A DNA stretch of 64,000 nt, from positions 248,001 through 312,000 of the forward strand of contig CASDQM010000047.1 in NCBI GenBank assembly GCA_949282745.1. Reading direction: 5' to 3'. Position 1 is the first letter of the stretch, and each line of letters begins with the position of its first letter. The DNA comes from an uncultured Sutterella sp. (GTDB lineage Bacteria; Pseudomonadota; Gammaproteobacteria; Burkholderiales; Burkholderiaceae_F). Both the position numbers and the translations under genes were made by a program. Positions 26,618 to 34,370 of this stretch are shown here, piece after piece. The notes below the pieces were generated by a model, which saw nothing but the letters and a program-made list of their open reading frames with translations, was not told the origin of the DNA and searched no databases.

Positions 26618-27097
26618 ATGGTCAACAAAGTCATTCTCATCGGCAATCTCGGTCGTGATCCCGAAATTCGCTTCACCACCGACCGCAACACCGCGGTCGC
26701 CAATCTCGCCCTGGCCACGACGCGCCGCTACCGCACGCCCGACGGTCAGACCACGGAAGAAACCGAATGGCACCGCGTCGTCTTCTTCGGCCGTCAGGCT
26801 GAAATCGCCCGCGACTACCTGCGCAAGGGCCGTCAGATCTACGTTGAAGGCCGTCTGCGCACGCGCAAGTGGACCGACCAGGAAGGGCGCGACCACTACA
26901 CGACGGAAATCATCGGCGAAAACTTCCAGATGCTCGGCCGCCGCAGCGACTATGAAAACGCCGGCGCCGCCGCTTCGAGCGACGGTTTCGAAAGCGCTCC
27001 CCGTCCCGCTCCCGCCGCCCGTCCGGCCGCCGCGCCCGCTCCGAAGCCGAGCGCCGTGCCGAACGACCCGCTCGACGAGGACGACGTTCCGTTCTGA
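26618..27097 (+). CDS. ssb: Single-stranded DNA-binding protein
   Basis: Coats single-stranded DNA in replication, repair and recombination. The OB fold covers residues 1 to about 108 ([18 protein letters not shown] at the start, [18 protein letters not shown]). An alanine/proline-rich linker follows, then the acidic tip DEDDVPF that recruits partner proteins. It has 159 residues. The 193-base leader contains TGTAGAAT at about 26466, a possible -10. The gene ends before a strong bidirectional terminator. Confidence 0.97.
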   Translation: MVNKVILIGNLGRDPEIRFTTDRNTAVANLALATTRRYRTPDGQTTEETEWHRVVFFGRQAEIARDYLRKGRQIYVEGRLRTRKWTDQEGRDHYTTEIIGENFQMLGRRSDYENAGAAASSDGFESAPRPAPAARPAAAPAPKPSAVPNDPLDEDDVPF

Positions 27098-27121
27098 TCG
27101 ATTGCGATCCGATTTCTGATG

Positions 27122-27155
27122 AAAAGGCCGACGCCCGAGGGCGCCGGCCTTTTTC
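27122..27155. terminator. Bidirectional terminator between ssb and the efflux permease
   Basis: A stem of about 14 pairs, AAAAGGCCGACGCC with GGCGCCGGCCTTTT, with A and T runs on either side. It serves the convergent ssb and MacB-like operons. Confidence 0.85.
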
Positions 27156-27156
27156 G

Positions 27157-28365
27157 TCATTCATGCCGCACGGCATCGATGGGATCGAGCTTTGCGGCCC
27201 TTCGCGCGGGGAAGAACCCGAAGATCACCCCCGTCAGGGCGGAGACCCCGAAGGCGAGCAGATTGATCCCGGGACTGAAGAGGAAGGGAACCTCCATCAC
27301 GTAGGCGAGGCCCTTTGATGCGCCGAAGGCGAGCAAGAGCCCCAGCACGCCCCCGAGCACGCCGAGCATGAGCGACTCGATCAGGAACTGCATGAGCACC
27401 TCGCGCTCGAGCGCGCCGATGGCGAGGCGAATCCCGATCTCGCGCGTTCTCTCGGTGACGGAAACGAGCATGATGTTCATGATCCCGATGCCGCCCACGA
27501 GGAGGCTCACCGCCGCCACGGCGGCGAGAAGCGTCGTCATGATGTTCGTCGTCGAGGCGACCTTTTCGGCGATTTCGGCCGTGTCGAGCAGCTGGAAGTT
27601 GTCGTCGTCCTCGGCCGAGAGCGAACGCCGCTCGCGCATGAGGTCCCGCACGGCCTCCTTGATGCGTTCGCGGTCCGAGTCCGCGTTCATGCGCAGAAGA
27701 AGAGAACCCACGCGGGGCTTGCCGAGAAGACGGCGCTGCACGGTCTGAAGTGGCATCACGAGCAAATCGTCCTGGTCGCCCCCCATGGCGGCGCTCCCCT
27801 TGGCGGCAAGGAGACCGATCACGCGGCAGGAAAAGCCCCCGGTACGGATGCTCGCGCCGATCACCGAACTGTTTTCCCCGAAGAGCTCCCGGCGAATCGT
27901 TTCGCCGATCACGCACACGGCCGCGCCCGACTGAATTTCCCCGTCTTCGAAATACCGGCCTTCCGCGAGCGTGCGGTTGTCGATGTCAAAGTAGGCGTTC
28001 GTCGTGCCGATGATGCTCGTCGACCAGTTCCGGCCGTTCCCGACCACCGTGACAGTTCGGGAGGTCTGCGGCGCCACCCCTTCGATCCCGGCGATCTGCG
28101 TAGCGAGCGCGCGCACGTCGGCGAGTTTGAAGTCGGGCGCGCCCACCGCCTGGCCGGGGCCGAGACGCATGCCCGGGCGCAGCATCAGCTGATTGTTCCC
28201 GAAGGATTCGATCTGTTCGCGAATCGCGCTGCTCGCGCCGTTGCCGACCGTCACCATCGTGACGACCGCCGCGACGCCGATCACGACGCCGAGCACCGTC
28301 AGGAGACTGCGCATCGGATTGCGCGCGATCTGGCGGATGGCAAGCAAAAAGGCGTTTCCGATCAT
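27157..28365 (-). CDS. MacB-type ABC transporter permease
   Basis: A 402-residue inner-membrane permease of the MacB/FtsX fold. There is one amino-terminal span (about residues 18-42), a large periplasmic MacB_PCD domain (about 45-250) and three carboxyl spans (about 280-385) with the GIRLAIGA coupling motif. In E. coli MacB the ATPase is fused to this part; here it is a separate gene that overlaps the start by four bases. The set macA-ATPase-permease plus a NodT lipoprotein points to tripartite efflux of a macrolide-like, lipopeptide or haem-related substrate; which one is not readable. Confidence 0.9.
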   Translation of the reverse strand: MIGNAFLLAIRQIARNPMRSLLTVLGVVIGVAAVVTMVTVGNGASSAIREQIESFGNNQLMLRPGMRLGPGQAVGAPDFKLADVRALATQIAGIEGVAPQTSRTVTVVGNGRNWSTSIIGTTNAYFDIDNRTLAEGRYFEDGEIQSGAAVCVIGETIRRELFGENSSVIGASIRTGGFSCRVIGLLAAKGSAAMGGDQDDLLVMPLQTVQRRLLGKPRVGSLLLRMNADSDRERIKEAVRDLMRERRSLSAEDDDNFQLLDTAEIAEKVASTTNIMTTLLAAVAAVSLLVGGIGIMNIMLVSVTERTREIGIRLAIGALEREVLMQFLIESLMLGVLGGVLGLLLAFGASKGLAYVMEVPFLFSPGINLLAFGVSALTGVIFGFFPARRAAKLDPIDAVRHE

Positions 28366-29075
28366 GGCAGCCCTCCCACGGTGTCCGAAATGAGTTCACC
28401 GTCGCGAAAAAGGAGATGACGTCTCGCGAACTTCGCCATGTCCGGTTCGTGCGTCACGAGCGCAATCGTGATGCCGTCCTCCCGATTCAATTCCGTGAGG
28501 AGCTCCATGATTTCCACGCTTCGCGCGCTGTCCAGACTCCCCGTCGGCTCGTCCGCGAGGAGAAGGCGGGGATGCGTCACGAGGGCGCGCGCAATGGCGA
28601 CGCGCTGCTGCTGCCCGCCCGAGAGTTCCGAAGGCGTGTGACGCGACCAGTCGGCGAGTCCCACGCGCTCGAGCGCCTCCATAGCCTTTTCGTGCCGTTC
28701 GGCGCGCGGAAGACCGCGGTAGAGAAGCGGCAGTTCGACGTTTTCGAGCGCCGTCGTTCGGGCGAGCAGATTGAAGCCCTGAAAGACGAAGCCTAAGTGA
28801 TAGCGGCGAAGCATGGCGAGCTGGTCGCGCGAGAGCCCCTCCACGTGAACGCCGTCAAAGAGATACTCCCCGGCCGTCGGACGGTCGAGCGCCCCGATGA
28901 TGTTCATCGTCGTGGACTTTCCCGAGCCCGAAGGCCCCATGATCGCCACGAATTCGCCCTCGTCGATGCGGAAGTTCACGCCCTTCAAGGCTTCGAATGC
29001 CGCGGCTCCGACGCCGTAGCGCTTGTGGATGTCGCGAAATTCAACCAGGGGCGTCTTTATGTCGACATTATTCAT
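28362..29075 (-). CDS. MacB-type ABC transporter ATP-binding protein
   Basis: A 237-residue ATPase of the LolD/MacB group. Walker A is [15 protein letters not shown], the signature is [15 protein letters not shown] and Walker B is LLLADEPTGSLD. The H-loop is ALVTHEPD. The start is the ATG at 29075 (MNNVDIKTPL); the open frame before it lies inside macA and has no homology. It overlaps the permease gene by four bases and follows macA by ten, so all are co-translated. It powers the mechanotransmission-type permease. Confidence 0.92.
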   Translation of the reverse strand: MNNVDIKTPLVEFRDIHKRYGVGAAAFEALKGVNFRIDEGEFVAIMGPSGSGKSTTMNIIGALDRPTAGEYLFDGVHVEGLSRDQLAMLRRYHLGFVFQGFNLLARTTALENVELPLLYRGLPRAERHEKAMEALERVGLADWSRHTPSELSGGQQQRVAIARALVTHPRLLLADEPTGSLDSARSVEIMELLTELNREDGITIALVTHEPDMAKFARRHLLFRDGELISDTVGGLP

Positions 29076-29085
29076 ACCCACTCCG

Positions 29086-30372
29086 TCAGGCTTCTCCCGA
29101 GCGGCGCTGATCGACGACGATCTTGTCGCCCTCCCGGATTTCCCCGGACACGATTTCCGTTCTCGTGCCGTCGGTGAGGCCCGTGACGACCTTGGCTTCC
29201 ACGGGCTTGCCGTCGCGAAGGACATAGAGGGTGCGTTCGCGTTCGCCGTGCTGCACTTCGTCGCGGACGGTCTTGCTCGAGCCCATGCGGTGGGGCGGCC
29301 CCATCATCACGGCGCTTCCGCCCTTCTTTTCCGTCGTGCGCGGCTTGAAGCGAAGCGCCGAATTCGGCACCAGAAGCACGTCGTCCTTCTGCGCGGTGAG
29401 GATCGTGGCGGAAGCCGTCATGCCCGGGCGCAGGAGAAGGTCCGAATTGTCCACGTTGAGGTAGGTCGTATAGGTCACGACGTTTTCCGTGGTGGTCGCG
29501 CCGAAGGCGACCTTCTTGAGGGTCGCCGCGAAGCGCCGGTTCGGATAGGCGCTCACCGTGAAGTAGGCGTCCTGCCCGGCCGCCACCACGCCGATGTCGG
29601 CTTCGTCGACGTCGACCTGCAGTTCGAGCGTGCGAAGGTCGGTCGCAAGCGTCAGAAGTTCCACGGCCTGCAGGCTCGCCGCCACGGCGTAGCCCGGCTC
29701 GACGGTGCGCGCAAGCACGACGCCGTCGATCGGCGACTTGATTTCGGCCTTCGAGAGATCCGTCTGGGCGGTGGAAAGCGTCGCTTCGGCGTCGGCGATG
29801 CTCGCTCGGGCGACTTCCACCGTCGCCTTGGCGGTGAGCACCGTCGCCTTCTGCGTTTCGAGATCCGTCTTCGCGGGCATGCGTCCGCCCGAGAGACGGT
29901 GAAGTTCAAGCTGACGGTCGTAGCGGACCTGGGCTTCGTTGAGCTGCGCCTCGGCCTGGGCGAGCGACGCCTTGGCCGACTGCAGACCCGCCTCGCCGCT
30001 GGCGACGCGGGCGAGCAAATTGGCCCGGTCGAGTTCGATCAGCGTCTGGCCGTTTCGGATCACGTCGTTCACGTCGACGTTCACCTTGCGCACGATGCCG
30101 GAGAGTTCCGAACCGAGCGACACCGTGCGAAGGGGCTTGAGCGTGCCGTCCGCCGTCACGGTGACCGTAATGTCGCCCACGCGGGCGTCCTCCGTCACGA
30201 AGGTGACGACCTCCGTCTTCTGCGTGGCCTGCCAGCCGAAGTAGCCCACGGCGCCGACCACCGCAAGGCCCGCCCCCCAATAGAGGACGCGCTTGTACCA
30301 GGGCACGATCGCCGCATCCAGACCGAGCTTCTTCACAGCTTCCTTTTTTGCATTCTTTTCCGCCATCGTCAT
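29086..30372 (-). CDS. macA: MacA-like periplasmic adaptor subunit
   Basis: A membrane-fusion protein of 428 residues that links the inner-membrane ABC pump to the outer-membrane channel. There is one amino-terminal span (about residues 28-46). A lipoyl half-motif (GTLKPLRTVSLGSELSG) and a long helical hairpin (about 110-215) rich in alanine and glutamine follow. The second lipoyl half contains SPIDGVVLARTVEPGYAV. Beta-barrel and membrane-proximal domains complete it. It overlaps the NodT gene by four bases. Confidence 0.9.
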   Translation of the reverse strand: MTMAEKNAKKEAVKKLGLDAAIVPWYKRVLYWGAGLAVVGAVGYFGWQATQKTEVVTFVTEDARVGDITVTVTADGTLKPLRTVSLGSELSGIVRKVNVDVNDVIRNGQTLIELDRANLLARVASGEAGLQSAKASLAQAEAQLNEAQVRYDRQLELHRLSGGRMPAKTDLETQKATVLTAKATVEVARASIADAEATLSTAQTDLSKAEIKSPIDGVVLARTVEPGYAVAASLQAVELLTLATDLRTLELQVDVDEADIGVVAAGQDAYFTVSAYPNRRFAATLKKVAFGATTTENVVTYTTYLNVDNSDLLLRPGMTASATILTAQKDDVLLVPNSALRFKPRTTEKKGGSAVMMGPPHRMGSSKTVRDEVQHGERERTLYVLRDGKPVEAKVVTGLTDGTRTEIVSGEIREGDKIVVDQRRSGEA

Positions 30373-31799
30373 TCCTTGTCGCTCTGCGTTTCGGGACCGC
30401 CTTCGGGCGTCCAGCCGCCCCCCAGAGCCCGATAGAGCATGATGTAGTAGTTGACTCGATTCGTATCGTTCGCAAGCGCCGTCTCACGGGCCGTGAGGAG
30501 CGTGCGCTCGGAGGAAAGAAGAGTCAGATAGTCGCCGATTCCCGATTCATATTCGAGACGCGCGAGCTGATTCGACACCTCCGCGTGTTCGACCGCCTCG
30601 GAGAGGCGCCGCACGCGTTCTTCCGAAGAACGGATGCCCGTCAGGGCGTTGTCCGTTTCCTCGAGCGCTCCCGTCACGACGGCGAGATAGTTGGCCTTCG
30701 CGGAATCCAGCGTCGCGCGCGCCGATTCTTCCTGCGCCACGAGACCGCCCCAGTTGAGAAGAGGCATGCTGAGGCCCCCGACGAGGGTCGCGATGCCCGT
30801 GCCCGAAGCGCCGAGCATGCCGATCGTCGCCGCCTGCGTGCCGAGCGACCCCGAAAGCGAAAGGCTCGGGAAGAACGCGGCTTCGGCCGCGTCGACGGCT
30901 TCGGCGGCGCTTCGGAGCTGCATTTCCGCGCCGCGCACGTCGGGGCGCTGCCGCAGCGTGTCGGCGGGCAATCGCACGGCGAGGCCCTCGGGCACCGTCG
31001 GAAGCTCGGCCCCCGCATCGGATAGCGACTCGGGCAGAGCTTCGGGCGACTGCACCGTCAGGCGCGCCAGAGCGTTCCGGTACTCCTGAATGCCGCGGTC
31101 GATTTCCGGCAGACGCGCCTCGGCGCTTCGCAGCTGTGAAATGGCGTCTTCGGCGTCGCTCGCCGTGGCGAGCCCCGCGGCCACCTGCCAGCGGGCGAGC
31201 TGTTCGTTTTCGCGGTAGTTGCGGATGCTGTCCTCGACGATGCGGCGGTTGATCTGGGCGGAGCGCAGATTGACGTAAGCCTGCGCGGTTTCCGCAGCCA
31301 CGGCCGCCTCGACGTCCTTGACCGTGAGCCAGGAGGCGAGCGCACTCCACTCGGCCGACGAATTCAGGCGGTACTCGCGTCCCGCGAGGTTGATCGTCCA
31401 CTCGCCCGACAGAGTCGCCTGCCAGGATTCGGTTTGATTGCCCGACGTGCGCGTGGTGCGTCCGTTGCCGCCTCCCGTGAAAGTCGGGAAGAGCGCGGAC
31501 GTGGCGCTCGTCACCTGCGCGCGGGCGGCCCTCAGATTGGCGAGAGCCGAGAGGACGTCCGTATTGTTTTCGACCGCCCTGCGAACGAGGGCGTCGAGCA
31601 CGGGATCGTTCCAGGCCGCCCAAAACGCCTCGGTTTCGAACGTTTCGGATCCCGAGAGCGCGGGATGACTCCAGTTCGCCGGCGTCAAGGGTTCCGAGAG
31701 CGCCGACCAGTTTTCCGACTGTACGGCGCATCCCGTCAGAACGCCCGCCGCCGCGAGCGCCGACAAGGCGCGGATCATGCGACGCTTAACAAAAATCAC
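30369..31799 (-). CDS. NodT/TolC-family outer-membrane efflux lipoprotein
   Basis: A 476-residue outer-membrane factor. The GTG at 31799 is chosen because AAGGAG lies five bases before it; an ATG seven codons later also gives a signal peptide. The lipobox LTGC places the acylated Cys near residue 27. Two outer-membrane efflux repeats follow (about 60-270 and 275-460), with alanine/glutamine-rich alpha-barrel segments, RPDVRGAEMQL being typical of the NodT group. It is the first gene of nodT-macA-ATPase-permease, divergent from the two-component genes. Confidence 0.9.
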   Translation of the reverse strand: MIFVKRRMIRALSALAAAGVLTGCAVQSENWSALSEPLTPANWSHPALSGSETFETEAFWAAWNDPVLDALVRRAVENNTDVLSALANLRAARAQVTSATSALFPTFTGGGNGRTTRTSGNQTESWQATLSGEWTINLAGREYRLNSSAEWSALASWLTVKDVEAAVAAETAQAYVNLRSAQINRRIVEDSIRNYRENEQLARWQVAAGLATASDAEDAISQLRSAEARLPEIDRGIQEYRNALARLTVQSPEALPESLSDAGAELPTVPEGLAVRLPADTLRQRPDVRGAEMQLRSAAEAVDAAEAAFFPSLSLSGSLGTQAATIGMLGASGTGIATLVGGLSMPLLNWGGLVAQEESARATLDSAKANYLAVVTGALEETDNALTGIRSSEERVRRLSEAVEHAEVSNQLARLEYESGIGDYLTLLSSERTLLTARETALANDTNRVNYYIMLYRALGGGWTPEGGPETQSDKE

Positions 31800-32131
31800 C
31801 TCAGCTCCTTTGTTCGTATGTTTGCTTCGGAAGCGTTGCGGCACTTCCCTCACGTTTATTGTCACGTATTGAAGGTAAAGGAAAGGAGAGCCTTCGTAAC
31901 AAATGCCCCCCGGGGGGTTACGAATTGCCCCGAGCGGTCTCCCTTTCATTGTCGCGTTTTTCCCTGAGCGTTCGATTACGAAGCCCCGCAGAAAGCGCGG
32001 CTTGCGCACTATTGCTACACTAGCGACAAACCCTCCGCGCAAAGGAAGCGACCGTCCGGGCGGTCCGAAAAACGACGCTCTCCGGACGTTTGCCGCCCCC
32101 TTTTCTCTGACAAAAACGACAATTCAAGGCC
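31800..32131. promoter_or_regulatory. Divergent control region, efflux operon / two-component operon
   Basis: 332 bases without a gene. It holds an inverted repeat TTCGTAAC (31893-31900) / GTTACGAA (31917-31924) enclosing a perfect 12-base palindrome CCCCCCGGGGGG (31906-31917), and a possible extended -10 TGCTACACT at 32013-32021 for the response regulator. No convincing CpxR box (GTAAA-N5-GTAAA) is visible, although GGTAAAGG occurs at 31874. The palindrome is a candidate operator. Confidence 0.5.
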
Positions 32132-32845
32132 ATGTTGGAACAGATTCCCGTTGCCCGCATCCTTTTCATCGACGACGATGTGGATTTGGTCACGCTCCTC
32201 TCGGACTACCTGTCCCTCGACAACATGTTGGTGACGCCCGCCTACAGCGGGCCCGAAGGCATCCGCAAGTTCGAAGCCGGCGCCTTCGACCTGGTGATTC
32301 TCGACGTGATGATGCCCGAGATGAACGGCATCGAAGTGCTGAAGGTTCTGCGCGAAAAGTCGCACGTGCCCGTCCTCATGCTCACGGCGCGCGGCGACCC
32401 CGTCGACCGCATCATCGGGTTGGAACTCGGCGCGGACGACTACGTTCCGAAGCCCTGCCCGCCGCGGGAAATCTCCGCGCGCATTCAGGCGATCCTGCGC
32501 CGCACGCAGAACGCCTCGCACCAGTCGGCAGACGTCTCGTGGAAGGATTTGAAGCTCAACGTCTCGCGGCGCACCTGCCGCTACGGCGACGAGGAGATTC
32601 CCCTCACCGGAACGGAATTCTCCATCATGCTGCAGCTCGTTCAGGCCAAGGGCGCTCCCGTCTCCAAGGAAACGCTCTACATCAAGGCGCTCGGCCGCGT
32701 GCGGCAGTCCAAGGACCGCACGATAGACGTGCACATGTCCTCGATCCGCCGCAAACTCACGGCGGGCACGAAGGGCAGACTCGAGGTCACCAACCGCCGC
32801 AACGTCGGCTATCAGTTGGTCGACCGCATGGACGAAGGAGACTGA
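32132..32845 (+). CDS. OmpR-family response regulator (CpxR-like)
   Basis: A 237-residue regulator. The receiver domain (about residues 8-122) has the acidic pocket IDDDVD, the phospho-acceptor Asp58 in LVILDVMMPEMNG and the conserved Lys in VPKPCPPRE. The winged-helix DNA-binding domain (about 135-232) includes RTIDVHMSSIRRKL. It is followed two bases later by its kinase gene. By position it may control the divergent efflux operon. CpxR-like is judged from general resemblance to envelope-stress regulators, not from a decisive motif. Confidence 0.9.
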   Translation: MLEQIPVARILFIDDDVDLVTLLSDYLSLDNMLVTPAYSGPEGIRKFEAGAFDLVILDVMMPEMNGIEVLKVLREKSHVPVLMLTARGDPVDRIIGLELGADDYVPKPCPPREISARIQAILRRTQNASHQSADVSWKDLKLNVSRRTCRYGDEEIPLTGTEFSIMLQLVQAKGAPVSKETLYIKALGRVRQSKDRTIDVHMSSIRRKLTAGTKGRLEVTNRRNVGYQLVDRMDEGD

Positions 32846-32847
32846 AA

Positions 32848-34200
32848 ATGTTTTCGCGGCGACCGAGACGAGGGCTTTTCGGCAAGCTTTTCCTGAGCTT
32901 CACCTCCGTCTTCATCATCACGGCCTGCGTGGTGGTGGCGGTCACCTACTTCATCCAGCGCCCCGTCGGAAGCGGCATCGGCGAACTGAGCGACAGTCCC
33001 GCCGCGCAGCGGCCCCTGGGCTCCCTCGCCTCGGTTCTGCGCTACGGTGGTCCCGACGCCGCGGCCGACTGGCTGCGCGAGAGAAGTCCCTACTTCTTCG
33101 AGTCCGTCCTCTACGTCACGGACGAATCCCTGCGGGACGTTCTGGACCGTGAAATTCCCGCCCCCGCCGCGGAACAGCTGCGCGAAATGTTGAAGACCGA
33201 TCCTTCGGGCTCGCAGTCGGGCGGCGCCGTGCGGCGCATCGAAACGCCCGGGGGCGACTATCTCCTCTTTGCCGTGCGCATTCAGGAGCCTCCTTCCCTC
33301 CCGAGGCATCTGACGCATTTCCCGCTCGGCCTCACGCTCTCCTGCGCGCTTCTTCTCATCGTCCTCGTGAGCTGGTATCTGGCGCGGCGCTTCACGCGGC
33401 CGCTCGAGGAACTCAACGACGCCATGCGGACCTTCGCGCGGGGGGAACTCCAAACCCGCATCGCGGAAAAACTCCAGAAGGACGACGCCGACATCGCGCA
33501 GCTCGCCGTGATCTTCGACGACATGGCCGAGGAAATCCAGGCGCTCATCAACCGGCAGCAACGGCTCTTTCACGACGTGAGCCACGAAATCCGCAGTCCG
33601 CTCGCCCGCATCAACGTCGCTCTGGCGCTCGCCGACCGGGATCCGGCGCGCGTCCCGCAGTCGCTCGCCCGCATTGAAAAGGAAGTGGGCGAAATCGACC
33701 GCCTGGTCGACGACCTTCTCACCTACGCCCGGTTCGACGCGAAGGCGAGTCTTCGCTTTGAGGATCTGGCGCTCGACGAAGTCGTCCGGGACGTGGACGA
33801 CGCGGTCCGCTTTGAAGCGCAGGACCGTAACGTCACGCTGGAGGAAAACGTTCCGGAAGGGGTGCGTCTGCCGCACAACCGGCTCCTTCTCTCGCGAGCC
33901 TTTGAGAACATTCTTCGCAATGCGCTGCGACACGCGCCCGAGGGATCCGTCATCGACGTGACCCTCACGGAGGACGCCGACGGCGTGCGCTGGATCTGCC
34001 GCGATCGGGGACCGGGCGTCGCGCCCGAGGATCTCTCCGACATGTTCCTTCCCTTCTTTCGGGGAAAGACGCAGCACTCGGGCACCGGGTTCGGTCTCGG
34101 ACTCGCCATCGCGCTGCGCGCGGTGGAACGCCACCGAGGAACGATCCGCGCGGAAAACGCCGATCCGGGCCTGCGCGTGACGATTTTCCTTCCGCGCTGA
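32848..34200 (+). CDS. Sensor histidine kinase (CpxA-like)
   Basis: A 450-residue membrane kinase. Span 1 (about residues 15-36), a periplasmic sensor of about 120 residues, span 2 (about 158-178) and a HAMP domain (179-232) precede the H-box FHDVSHEIRSPLARI with His246. The ATP-binding domain has the N-box NALRHAP, G1 DRGPGV and G2 GTGFGLGLAI. HE-I-R-S-P-L-A-R is the CpxA-type H-box. The start is the ATG at 32848; the frame is open for over 900 bases upstream, but that overlaps the regulator gene. Confidence 0.92.
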   Translation: MFSRRPRRGLFGKLFLSFTSVFIITACVVVAVTYFIQRPVGSGIGELSDSPAAQRPLGSLASVLRYGGPDAAADWLRERSPYFFESVLYVTDESLRDVLDREIPAPAAEQLREMLKTDPSGSQSGGAVRRIETPGGDYLLFAVRIQEPPSLPRHLTHFPLGLTLSCALLLIVLVSWYLARRFTRPLEELNDAMRTFARGELQTRIAEKLQKDDADIAQLAVIFDDMAEEIQALINRQQRLFHDVSHEIRSPLARINVALALADRDPARVPQSLARIEKEVGEIDRLVDDLLTYARFDAKASLRFEDLALDEVVRDVDDAVRFEAQDRNVTLEENVPEGVRLPHNRLLLSRAFENILRNALRHAPEGSVIDVTLTEDADGVRWICRDRGPGVAPEDLSDMFLPFFRGKTQHSGTGFGLGLAIALRAVERHRGTIRAENADPGLRVTIFLPR

Positions 34201-34287
34201 CCCGCAAAATTGGAACCCAATTTCTCAGTTTGGGCCTTTTTCCTTCGCGCCGCAACTCTATTTGCACTTCCTTCGTCAAATGTCAAA

Positions 34288-34327
34288 CCCCCTCAAAAAA
34301 GCCCCTCGGATACGGGGGATGAGGGGG
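34288..34327 (+). repeat. Nested inverted repeat in the EF-G-like gene leader
   Basis: Outer arms CCCCCTCA (34288-34295) / TGAGGGGG (34320-34327) and inner arms CCCC/GGGG. It ends 43 bases before the ATG and is not followed by a T-run. It may be an operator or a leader hairpin. Confidence 0.45.
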
Positions 34328-34370
34328 CAAAATGGTTGGACATGCACTCGACAACAAAGGGAGAAGCGCA

